64,000 nucleotides of DNA. It comes from Fibrobacter sp. UWH6. GTDB taxonomy: Bacteria; Fibrobacterota; Fibrobacteria; Fibrobacterales; Fibrobacteraceae. A program made the position numbers and the translations under genes. Of this stretch, positions 17,263 to 24,529 are shown in pieces. How positions within the stretch are numbered: the first letter of the stretch is position 1; each line of letters begins with the position of its first letter. A model generated the notes under the pieces. It ran no database searches, was not told where the DNA came from, and saw only the letters and a list, made by a program, of their open reading frames with translations. The DNA lies in assembly GCF_900142465.1 (NCBI RefSeq), contig NZ_FRAX01000011.1:1-64000 (forward strand), given 5' to 3'.

Positions 17263-18375
17263 CTACAAACTCCCTGCATCGTCAGAATCAGGGCCAACCA
17301 AATGTGTGCTACAATCTACCACCGAGCCATCCTCAGCCGTGTAGCAGCCCTCCCTAGCCCCCTTGACTACATACCCATTCGGAAGCATAGAAGGATCAAA
17401 AAAGCCCTTGCTACACGGCGGGTCGCCAATACCTCGAGACATTCGTACAATCCTAAAGCTCTTGGGAAAGTCTAGCATCCGCACCCGCTTCGACTCAGCG
17501 GACTTCCTTCTATCGGTTCCTTCATCGTACTCGTTATACGGGTCCGTCAATATGTAGCGCAGGAAATCCTGCACCCCTTCAGGACGCGAGCCAACGTCAA
17601 CACTACCGAGGCCCCAAAGACTCTTTAGCCCCGACTTTCCCAACGAGCACTTACCTCTCTGAAAGAGAATCAGATGTATATGAACAGCTCCCGCCTCGGA
17701 AACGTCGTAGACCGCAATGTATTCAGACACAGCTCCGCCTCCATAATTGTAACGAAGTTTGTCAAAGTAGCGCTCAAGGTCCCTGCGCCTTTCCTTATTC
17801 CGAGCGAAATCCGTTGGCAACAAAGACACCCTATACGTCAACGTCAGAAGCTCCACCGACTCGTATTCACCCTCGTTAACGAAATACGCGCCCTTCTCAT
17901 ACGCACTCTTCATTCTAGCAAGGATTCTACCCATAGGGTTAACACGAACAGAACTATTTTTTCCAAGCGGTTTAAACATCCGAGTTTTCGTATTGAAATA
18001 CATCCCGTTCGGATAGCGACGAATAACACCTCGGTGAGTCGACTTCACCGCTATATTACCCGCGCCAAGGTTAACGAGCTTCTTCACTTTTTTTCCGATG
18101 CGCTTCACTAACGGAGAGTCTTCGCCATCCATCATTCCACACTCAAGGCCACACCCGCTCTCAACCCACTCGGACACACTCGCGGCAACACGATCCTCGT
18201 GAGAATAATAAGGAGCTCCATCCGTCTTTATCTCGGACGGTTTCTTACCGTGATAATCCGCATACTTGTTGACATACGTGCGGGGAGCTTGTTCAAGAAC
18301 AAGGGGAGAGTTCTCATTACCATTCGGTTTCGGCGAATTTTCATCATCATTAGGTTTTAAGTCAGCAGCGCTCAT
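17263..18375 (-). CDS. HUH-type replication initiator (Rep) / relaxase-like protein
   Basis: This protein of about 370 residues carries the three motifs of rolling-circle HUH endonucleases. Motif 1 is LLTLTYR (176-182). Motif 2 is AVHIHLILF with the metal-binding His232 and His234. Downstream DFLRYILTDPYNEY supplies candidate nucleophile tyrosines (274, 280, 283). The block from YIAVYDVSEAGAVHIHLIL through LWGLGSVDV to FLRYILTD matches the layout of phage and plasmid Rep proteins. It should nick one strand at an origin and stay covalently attached. The first 170 residues are polar and unassigned. The start at 18375 is chosen for AGAGGG upstream; GTG and ATG starts further upstream (to 18456) are possible. 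It lies downstream of the HTH gene and is probably co-transcribed with it. No virion or conjugation genes are present. Confidence 0.72.
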   Translation of the reverse strand: MSAADLKPNDDENSPKPNGNENSPLVLEQAPRTYVNKYADYHGKKPSEIKTDGAPYYSHEDRVAASVSEWVESGCGLECGMMDGEDSPLVKRIGKKVKKLVNLGAGNIAVKSTHRGVIRRYPNGMYFNTKTRMFKPLGKNSSVRVNPMGRILARMKSAYEKGAYFVNEGEYESVELLTLTYRVSLLPTDFARNKERRRDLERYFDKLRYNYGGGAVSEYIAVYDVSEAGAVHIHLILFQRGKCSLGKSGLKSLWGLGSVDVGSRPEGVQDFLRYILTDPYNEYDEGTDRRKSAESKRVRMLDFPKSFRIVRMSRGIGDPPCSKGFFDPSMLPNGYVVKGAREGCYTAEDGSVVDCSTHLVGPDSDDAGSL

Positions 18376-18540
18376 ACATAAGTCCCTCTTTAGCTGTTTC
18401 ATAGCAGAGTCCGAAATCATTTTTAGGGAAACGCAGAGGAAAACCACCAAGGTCACTTAGTGCATTCCATCTTCGGCCATCACATCGACAACCGACTCGT
18501 TCGTTCCGATCCTACCTCGTCACACACGCTTTTCGCAGAA

Positions 18541-19011
18541 TCACTCAAGGCAGCGTTTGCGTTTTCTATTTCGCTTTATCTCAGAAAGCAATTCTCTATC
18601 CGCAACATCCCTCATACGTTCTCGTTCCGTACGAACGTGAGCTAACTTCAGATACTCATCTAGGTCTTCTTTTCTAAAGCGGTACTGTCCCAGCACCTTC
18701 GAATAACCAAGACAGTCTGTATGTACAAGGTTGTACACGCTATGTACGCTTACATTCAAATATCGTGCCGCAGCGGAAACGTCATACAGCCCCTCCCGCT
18801 CAGGAAACGTCACTTCGTTCAAGACCGTTGGCAGAAGCTGCTCCAGCAATGGACGAACCACCCCAATCAAGCTATTCCGAAAACAGGCTTCCCGCTGTTC
18901 AATCAGCTTAGCCAAACGAGCATTTGCAAGCTCATTAAATCGATTAAGTCCCTCTACATTGGAGAGGTATTTGGAAAGAAGACTCTCGTTCACTAAAGAC
19001 GAGTTCAACAT
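18541..19011 (-). CDS. Excisionase-like helix-turn-helix protein
   Basis: This 156-residue protein has a MerR/excisionase-type winged helix-turn-helix at about residues 73-120 (YDVSAAARYLNVSVHSVYNLV, then YRFRKEDLDEYLK). The N-terminal 70 residues look helical and may dimerise. The C-terminus is strongly basic (RNRKRKR). Proteins of this class act as recombination directionality factors or as regulators of neighbouring rep genes. A GGGGG-rich site lies 6 bp before the ATG. It is the first gene of a leftward pair with the Rep gene, just inside the right repeat. That is a usual place for an excision or replication module. Confidence 0.75.
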   Translation of the reverse strand: MLNSSLVNESLLSKYLSNVEGLNRFNELANARLAKLIEQREACFRNSLIGVVRPLLEQLLPTVLNEVTFPEREGLYDVSAAARYLNVSVHSVYNLVHTDCLGYSKVLGQYRFRKEDLDEYLKLAHVRTERERMRDVADRELLSEIKRNRKRKRCLE

Positions 19012-19319
19012 AGGGAACCCCCTATCGGTTTATATTTTAGATATATTCCGCCAACTTTTGGCAAACATACGCAATATACATCTTTCTGCAAAGAATCGTC
19101 AAGACTTTTTGAGAGCTTTTTTCGATTTATCTTGACGTGACAACAGCAAGCTGCGTTAGCCACCACCAGCAGCCACCTCCATACAAATCGCGACAACCTA
19201 ATTCCCTACTATTTCTATAGGAATATATATACTAAAGGTTCTGGGTCGGGGACACTACACCCAGAGCACACCTAACCCCCCCTCTACAGAGCCCTTTGAC
19301 CTACCACAACCGCTACCCA
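19012..19319. other. Promoter region of the HTH-Rep unit and right element end
   Basis: No gene is seen. Leftward promoter-like AT-rich sequence with TATAAA lies about 20-30 bp before the HTH start. A near-palindrome around CTATAG sits at 19210-19225. A C-rich stretch follows at 19276-19283. This is the natural place for regulation of the excisionase-like gene. Confidence 0.35.
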
Positions 19320-19480
19320 AGTGTCCCTTCACGTCCCTTAGGATATCCCACCCGAACCAATCCCTTATAGCACAAGGCTTTGAGAAAGGATAAGAATCTA
19401 CTCTCGCCAGTCCGAGAGTCGATCCAACGACAACTGGAACCTTTGGAACACCTCGCGCAAGCGGGGTGTTTCTTTTTTAT
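19320..19480 (+). repeat. Putative attachment-site repeat, right copy
   Basis: The layout is AGTGTCCCT (19320-19328), inverted repeat CCTTAT-AGC-ACAAGG (19363-19377), GGATAA (19388), hairpin arms ACTCTCG and CGAGAGT (19400-19419), core TCGATCCAACGACAACTGGA (19419-19438), then a terminator-like hairpin with CTTTTTT (about 19447-19478). The hairpin and core are nearly identical to the copy at 2630-2678. The part upstream of the hairpin resembles the copy at 2772. The sequence just after it recurs at 21721 in front of a host lipoprotein gene, so the host chromosome appears to resume here. Confidence 0.6.
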
Positions 19481-19569
19481 AATACAAGATGTATAATAAA
19501 GAAATAATTTCTTTAATTTTTTTATTAAAATTTTATTTTTTTTACACAAAAACACACTTTTTGTATAAT
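19477..19569 (+). promoter_or_regulatory. Promoter and near-palindromic operator of the TIGR02147 unit
   Basis: A near-perfect dyad lies at 19477-19499 (arms TTATAATACA and TGTATAATAA around AGA). Its right half, TGTATAATAAA, recurs at 19562-19572. A good sigma70 promoter overlaps that second half: TTTACA (19541-19546), 17 bp, TATAAT (19564-19569). The dyad with its flanks (about 38 bp) is repeated at 21721-21759, upstream of the paralogous lipoprotein. Binding by the product of the adjacent regulator gene is an attractive inference. Confidence 0.6.
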
Positions 19570-19610
19570 AAACAAATTGTTTCTCGTGTTCAAATCCTAT
19601 ATTTGATAAC

Positions 19611-20423
19611 ATGAAGAACATCATAAGTTACACTGATTTCCGACAGTATATTAGGGACTTCTACGAAGAGCAAAAAAGGACATCCGCCTTCTCTTGGAGA
19701 GAATTCAACAAGCGGGCCGGATTCACCTCCCCAAACTACCTGAAGTTGGTTTGCGACGGAAAAAGCAAACTGAGCAAGGTCAAGACTGAATCCGTGGCTC
19801 ACGCCATGGACCTGACGGGCTACGAGGCAGACTATTTTCGCCTATTGGTTTCCCTGGACAACGCCAAAGACGACCTTTCCAAAAAATCCATCTTGCTTCA
19901 GATGGATGAAATGGCAAAGGAACACAAAGCCCGCGTCATCGACGGCGATGCTTTTGAATTTTATCAGTCTTGGGAATACCCCGTCATTCGAGAACTGGCA
20001 CCCATGATGCCGGGAGCAAAGCCCCACGAATTGGCGGCAGCCTGCAACGAAGATGTTTCGGCAGAAGACGTAAGCCGCATTTTAAAATTTCTTGTGAAGC
20101 GGGGTTTCCTGAAAAACGAAAACGGCAGTTACACCCAGACAGAAAAAACTGTAGTAGGGTCCAAGGAGGCGATGCCCCTGGCAATTCGAGCCATGCACCG
20201 GATGATGGCCAATTATGCAGAAAAGGCTGTTGACAGGTATTCAACCGAAGAGCGACATTTCATGGGAATTACCATGGGGATCAACGAGGAACTTTACGGC
20301 AAGGTGGTGGAAGAACTGGAAAATTGCTGCAGACGCATCAATGCCATCACCGCCAACTGCGAGAACCTGGACCAGGTTTACCGCATGAACATTCAATTTT
20401 TCCCATTTACAAAAAAGGTTTAG
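19611..20423 (+). CDS. TIGR02147-type regulator
   Basis: This 270-residue cytoplasmic protein belongs, by its layout, to the Fibrobacter family TIGR02147. The first 70 residues (FRQYIRDFYEEQKR, FSWREFNKRAGFTSPNYLKLV, ALDLTGYEADYF-like) form a helix-turn-helix-like domain recalling Xre repressors. The rest (residues 120-265) is a helical domain with a winged-helix-like part (SAEDVSRILKFLVKRGFL). The family is widespread in Fibrobacter, often next to lipoprotein genes, with no established target. A clear promoter lies upstream, but no ribosome binding site is visible before the ATG. The lipoprotein gene starts 9 bp after its stop, so the two form one operon. I infer transcriptional control of the lipoproteins. 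Confidence 0.8.
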   Translation: MKNIISYTDFRQYIRDFYEEQKRTSAFSWREFNKRAGFTSPNYLKLVCDGKSKLSKVKTESVAHAMDLTGYEADYFRLLVSLDNAKDDLSKKSILLQMDEMAKEHKARVIDGDAFEFYQSWEYPVIRELAPMMPGAKPHELAAACNEDVSAEDVSRILKFLVKRGFLKNENGSYTQTEKTVVGSKEAMPLAIRAMHRMMANYAEKAVDRYSTEERHFMGITMGINEELYGKVVEELENCCRRINAITANCENLDQVYRMNIQFFPFTKKV

Positions 20424-20432
20424 GAGGCAAAT

Positions 20433-21680
20433 ATGAAAAAACAAATCATGGCAATGGGCACATTGAGCTTGCTGGCACTTACCGCTTGCACCGACAACAA
20501 TACCGCAGGAAACGCCATAGAACCCAACGGCATCGCAGAGAATACATCGTCAAGCAGCGTCGAATCAGCAGAAAGCTCTTCCGGTAGTTTATTCAACGCG
20601 GTCATCGATTTCGACCAACTCTACACTTTCTCCACCGAAGCAACTGCTAGCAGCGTAATACAGGATATCGTCTCTGTAAACACCTATGAGGAGGAAAACG
20701 CAGCGTCGGCTAGTTGCAAGGCCGCAGAACAGGAACTCACTGGTGTTACAAGAATCCAGGACGGGCTAATTACAAGAGGTTTTTCCGGCAGAAACTTAAG
20801 GGTTGACGTAGACAAAATGGTCGATATGCTCAAGAAGACCTGCGCATACACCTTTGACGCCGCAAACGCTTCAATAGATTCCTTGATTACCACTGCGAAT
20901 GGTTTCGACTTTGCCTGCGTAACCACAACCGACATTATGAACATCGATGAAGCTCTCGGCCTATTCAATCACGTCATGGCCACGCAATGCGAACTTCTAG
21001 AAAAAAAAGTCTCTCTGGATTCCCTAGATAGCGCAAGCGCCGCCAACAGGGAACCAATCATCGAATTTTCAGAGGAAGATCCCGACACCATTTCTATCGA
21101 CACCAGTTCCAGAACCTTGAGTGCATACGCAGCCCAGTTCGCGAGACCGGAGGATTTATCCTTCGACAGTCATGTATTAGCATATAACAGCAACCTGAGT
21201 ACGGAATGTATCAACGCCATAAGCACCCCTGTCAAAACCGAATCGTACATACCCATCAATGCAAAGGCAATAAACTTCATCGAAAAAGAGGACATCTCTG
21301 CATGTTTCCCTACTACGGATTCCATAGGGAAGTTTTCCAAAAAAGAAACGTCTTGCAAGTACTATGTAATTAATAATTCTGACTCAAACCAGCCTACAGC
21401 CCACGTTCTTACCAAGGTAGCCCAGGATACCATTACAGCAATGAGCATTGGCCGTGGTTTTTCCAAAAAGCAAAGCGAACTGTTCGGATGCGCAGTCACA
21501 AATATGATTTCACATGCACATGTAATCTACCTTATTGAAGACTGCGAAGGAATCATCAACGAAAATACGGTGGTAAAGAATCGCTACGCCCAAAGTAGCC
21601 GTTGGTTATGCGGAACCAGCAATGAATACAAAGTACGAGCCTACGGAGAATGGTATAGCGAAGCCCTTCTTGACAATTAA
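20433..21680 (+). CDS. Ser-linker lipoprotein, paralogue A
   Basis: This 415-residue lipoprotein has lipobox LTAC (Cys19) followed by a poly-serine linker (SSSSVESAESSSGS). The body has no recognised catalytic motif. It has several conserved Cys and the shared strings ACFPTTDSIGKFSKK, CKYYV and LIEDCEGIINENTV. All of these recur in the protein at 21954-23120, so the two are paralogues. Typical end: EWYSEALLDN. AGGAGG precedes the ATG. It is the second gene of the regulator operon. Lipidation places it on the inner face of the outer membrane or on the cell surface. Function unknown. Confidence 0.8.
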   Translation: MKKQIMAMGTLSLLALTACTDNNTAGNAIEPNGIAENTSSSSVESAESSSGSLFNAVIDFDQLYTFSTEATASSVIQDIVSVNTYEEENAASASCKAAEQELTGVTRIQDGLITRGFSGRNLRVDVDKMVDMLKKTCAYTFDAANASIDSLITTANGFDFACVTTTDIMNIDEALGLFNHVMATQCELLEKKVSLDSLDSASAANREPIIEFSEEDPDTISIDTSSRTLSAYAAQFARPEDLSFDSHVLAYNSNLSTECINAISTPVKTESYIPINAKAINFIEKEDISACFPTTDSIGKFSKKETSCKYYVINNSDSNQPTAHVLTKVAQDTITAMSIGRGFSKKQSELFGCAVTNMISHAHVIYLIEDCEGIINENTVVKNRYAQSSRWLCGTSNEYKVRAYGEWYSEALLDN

Positions 21681-21700
21681 GATTCTCTCTCAAGATACAG

Positions 21701-21731
21701 ACACCCGCAGAAATGCGGGCGTTTCTTTTTT
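21701..21731 (+). terminator. Rho-independent terminator after lipoprotein A
   Basis: Arms CCCGCA and TGCGGG around GAAA are followed by CGTTTC and seven T. It ends the regulator-lipoprotein operon. Confidence 0.75.
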
Positions 21732-21759
21732 TATAATACAAGATGTATAATAAAGAAAT
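21721..21759 (+). promoter_or_regulatory. Second copy of the near-palindromic operator-like element
   Basis: The dyad arms TTATAATACA (21731-21740) and TGTATAATAA (21744-21753) around AGA, with flanking GTTTC-T-run and AGAAAT, match 19468-19505 almost base for base. The element lies about 200 bp upstream of lipoprotein B. The stretch 21760-21953 is AT-rich and gene-free and should hold that gene's promoter. Confidence 0.6.
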
Positions 21760-21953
21760 GTTTTTTCTTTTTTTAGGCCATATTTATCAGGACCTATTTA
21801 CACTAGACAATACATTTTTTTTAACTAGCGCCATTCATTTTTTGAATAAAAAAAAAAGTATAGCTTTTATTAAGAAAAGAAGGTATATTCGGGGATGAAA
21901 ATGCAATTGGGGAACCCCAAAAGCACGTTTTTTGTAAAAGTTAGGAGGTTTAC

Positions 21954-23120
21954 ATGAAAAAAAAATTCTTTACCACCGCAGGGATTTTAAGCCTGCTGAT
22001 GTTCATGGCATGTTCGGACGATCAGGTTTCAGGAAGTCCTATCGACGACAACGAAACTGCAAGCAGTAGTTCTGCCCCAAAAGCCGACACAAAATCGTCA
22101 AGCAGCATCGCCATCGACTTGAAAGAAATACTCACCCTCAGCACGTCCAAAACAGACAGCCGTTCGGTAGGTTTAACAAACATTGAAATCTACAAAAAAG
22201 AAAACGCCGTAAAAGCATCATGTCCCGTAATTCCATACGAGCCCGATTATTCCGGTATTATCGGTATCGCAAAAATCAGCCAGGGACAACTCAACATGGC
22301 TTTCTTTGGCCGCCATCTAGCAGCCAACATTGACAGTCTGGTTATCAACTTGTCAAAAGCCTGCACAGGCGGAAAGGACGATGTTAACATCATAGCAGAT
22401 TCACTTTATATTAAGGGAAACAGCTTCAATTACGCCTGCGTAACAGAAACTGAGGCCACATCCATTGATGATGTAGAAAAAGCATTTAGCAAATCAATGG
22501 ACCTCAGCTGCAAGATCGTTAACGAAGCCGAGCCCCAAGAGCAGCCCGAAATAACTCTTCCAAACAAACATGACCCCAAGGCGGATCCTGTCGTTGTTGA
22601 TACAACGGTCAATACACTGAATCGTCTCGCACTGCAGTATGCCGACCCAGAAGATTTGTCCTTCGACAAACATGTAATGGCATATATCTCGGATTCGGAG
22701 TGTCAAACGAATCAGGATTCCACGAGCTCCTACCCCTACCCAGACATAGACAACAATATCTATCCCGTCGATAGAAAGCATATTTCCTCCTGTTTCCCTA
22801 AAACGGATTCAATCGGACATTTTTCAAAAAGGGATAAATCCTGTAAATACTACGTGGTCGCATTACCACTCAACGAACCTACAGGAAGCGTCCTTACCAA
22901 GGTTTCTTCAGACACCATAATGGTTCTCCAGATAAAATATCTCGATCTTTCTTTTGACACTTTTACGTCTGCAAAATTCCTTATCGAGGACTGCGAAAAC
23001 ATCATTAATGACAGAACTGTCTTATCCTCCCAAAGCGTCTTAAGCGCTCGATGGTCCAACGGGGGCGATTACAACATAATCTATTCGGAATGGTTCAGCG
23101 AAAGTTTACTTAAAAACTAG
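21954..23120 (+). CDS. Ser-linker lipoprotein, paralogue B
   Basis: This 388-residue lipoprotein has a signal peptide ending FMAC (Cys20) and short serine blocks. The whole body aligns with the protein at 20433: both share EDLSFDKHVMAY-like, SCFPKTDSIGHFSKR, CKYYVV and FLIEDCENIINDRTVL, and end in EWFSESLL plus two residues. It therefore arose by duplication of the upstream gene. It has no regulator gene of its own, but the operator-like element in front of it is the same. AGGAGG precedes the ATG. Function unknown. Confidence 0.8.
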   Translation: MKKKFFTTAGILSLLMFMACSDDQVSGSPIDDNETASSSSAPKADTKSSSSIAIDLKEILTLSTSKTDSRSVGLTNIEIYKKENAVKASCPVIPYEPDYSGIIGIAKISQGQLNMAFFGRHLAANIDSLVINLSKACTGGKDDVNIIADSLYIKGNSFNYACVTETEATSIDDVEKAFSKSMDLSCKIVNEAEPQEQPEITLPNKHDPKADPVVVDTTVNTLNRLALQYADPEDLSFDKHVMAYISDSECQTNQDSTSSYPYPDIDNNIYPVDRKHISSCFPKTDSIGHFSKRDKSCKYYVVALPLNEPTGSVLTKVSSDTIMVLQIKYLDLSFDTFTSAKFLIEDCENIINDRTVLSSQSVLSARWSNGGDYNIIYSEWFSESLLKN

Positions 23121-23133
23121 CCCATTTAAAAGG

Positions 23134-23166
23134 ATGCCGCCAGAAAGAAACTGGCGGTATTTTTTA
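23134..23166 (+). terminator. Rho-independent terminator after lipoprotein B
   Basis: Arms GCCGCCAG and CTGGCGGT around seven bases are followed by a T-rich tail. Confidence 0.8.
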
Positions 23167-23177
23167 TTTTTGCTTAT

Positions 23178-23447
23178 ATGATTCCAGCCCGCACACGCTC
23201 ACTCAGAGACATTGACCCAGAAACAGCCCGAGGTCTCATCGCCAATAGCTTAAGCGACGAATCCGTCGATGAATCCAGGGTTCATGCCACCGCCATCCAG
23301 ATGAAGAAGGGGCGGTTCGACACTTATGGAGTTTGCCTGGAACTGGACTCCCGTGGACACCTAATTAGCGGCCTACATTACCTGCACGCTATAGTTGAAA
23401 GCAATAGCACGGTCAAAATTTGGGTCGCCGAGAACCGGGAACCGTAA
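23178..23447 (+). CDS. Small hypothetical protein
   Basis: This 89-residue soluble product has an Arg-rich start (MIPARTRSLRDIDPE) and a beta-rich end (TYGVCLELDSRGHLIS, VKIWVAENREP). No ribosome binding site is visible, and it begins 12 bp after the preceding terminator. The codon pattern resembles neighbouring genes, so I keep it as probable. I recognise no family. Confidence 0.45.
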   Translation: MIPARTRSLRDIDPETARGLIANSLSDESVDESRVHATAIQMKKGRFDTYGVCLELDSRGHLISGLHYLHAIVESNSTVKIWVAENREP

Positions 23448-23599
23448 AAAAAGCGAAATTTTACAAAAAAAAACAAACTTATAGAAAACTTACAATCCTT
23501 GAGTTTGCAAGGTACTTTTTCATAAGTTAAAAAAACATCTCAAGCGAATTTCCGCCTTCATTTTATTCTATTTTATAAAAAAATTAAACGGAGTCCAAT

Positions 23600-23710
23600 A
23601 TGGAAAATTCCTTTAGCAAGATGATCTGCAGACTGGCCGTTGTCGCAGCCGCCCTGTTTGCTGCATTCCACATTTTCGTCAACAACAAGCTCGACAAAGA
23701 CAATCTTTAA
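23600..23710 (+). CDS. 36-residue single-span membrane peptide
   Basis: A 36-codon frame begins with ATG 6 bp after CGGAG and stops with TAA at 23710, 21 bp before the next gene. The peptide has a charged N-terminus, one hydrophobic span (MICRLAVVAAALFAAFHIFV) and a polar, Lys/Asp-rich tail. Membership in an operon with the deacetylase-like gene is likely from spacing. Function unknown. The good ribosome binding site and clean hydrophobic helix are the reasons to call it. Confidence 0.55.
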   Translation: MENSFSKMICRLAVVAAALFAAFHIFVNNKLDKDNL

Positions 23711-23731
23711 CGAGAACACCAAAGGTTTATT

Positions 23732-24505
23732 ATGGAAATCAATAAGGATATTGCCGACCTTCAAGCTGCTGAAGAATATCGCAACAAGCGAAAGAAGTTC
23801 ATTCTGTGCTATCATAACTTCAATGCGAAGAATTTCAAGAAGGCTTCCGTACAAATCCGCAAGCTGGCTGAAGCTGCTGGTTCCCCCATCAGTATCGCCG
23901 TGGTCCCCTCCATCGGCGGTGTTCCGGAATCCGAAGCCGAAGAATTCCAGGCAACCATCCAGCAGTTCGTTGACGAAGGCTACGAAATCATGATTCACGG
24001 CGCACATCACCGTGCAGACCTGGCAGTCAACAGAACTTGGGTTGGTAAAATTGCCCAATGGATTTCCGGCAACGAAGCCGAATTCGCCGGTCTCGATGAA
24101 AAATTCACCATCGCCCTCCTGAAACGCAGCCTTGCCCTTTGGAAGGCCAACTGCAGCCACGCCATTCCCTCTGGCTTTGTCCCGCCCATCTGGTTCGGCA
24201 ACCGCCACCTGCGTGAACAGGCTCTGGAACAGTTCGACAATTACGAAGACCTGCATTTTATTTACAGCAAGAGAGACGGCTCCATCAAGAAGATTCCATC
24301 CAAGGCTCTCAGCTTCTCCATCGTCCCAGATATTCTTCTGGGAATCGCCCAGACCAGAGCCTGCCTGACCATGATGCTCCCCGGCGGCATTCCCCGTCTG
24401 GTATTCCACCAGAAGGATTTCTTTACCATTGGCGAAAAGAGAATTTTGAACTTAATCCGTTACGTATCCACCATGCGTGAAAAAGTGATGTACAAGGACC
24501 TGTAA
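23732..24505 (+). CDS. DUF2334-like polysaccharide deacetylase family protein
   Basis: This 257-residue protein has the partial TIM-barrel layout of carbohydrate esterase 4 / DUF2334 proteins. Strand 1 is FILCYHNFNAKNF. A later strand carries ISIAVVPSIGG. The metal-site-like string EIMIHGAHHRAD holds several His, and GFVPPIWFGN is the next conserved block. The usual first-strand Asp is not evident in FILCYHN, so catalytic ability is uncertain. No signal peptide is seen. The family removes acyl groups from polysaccharides or glycolipids. The acyl-CoA synthetase gene begins 24 bp downstream, and fabF follows that one. This suggests an acyl-chain or glycolipid context. Confidence 0.6.
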   Translation: MEINKDIADLQAAEEYRNKRKKFILCYHNFNAKNFKKASVQIRKLAEAAGSPISIAVVPSIGGVPESEAEEFQATIQQFVDEGYEIMIHGAHHRADLAVNRTWVGKIAQWISGNEAEFAGLDEKFTIALLKRSLALWKANCSHAIPSGFVPPIWFGNRHLREQALEQFDNYEDLHFIYSKRDGSIKKIPSKALSFSIVPDILLGIAQTRACLTMMLPGGIPRLVFHQKDFFTIGEKRILNLIRYVSTMREKVMYKDL

Positions 24506-24529
24506 TCGTCCATAATCATAACGGAACGA

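Noticed and set aside
2658-19439. A prophage
   Set aside because: No capsid, terminase, portal, tail or lysis gene, and no Zot-like or coat gene of an inovirus, could be found despite integrase, Xis-like and Rep genes.
2630-19480. Integron-type attC sites
   Set aside because: The repeats hold no paired GTTRRRY and RYYYAAC boxes, and no integron-specific integrase domain was seen.
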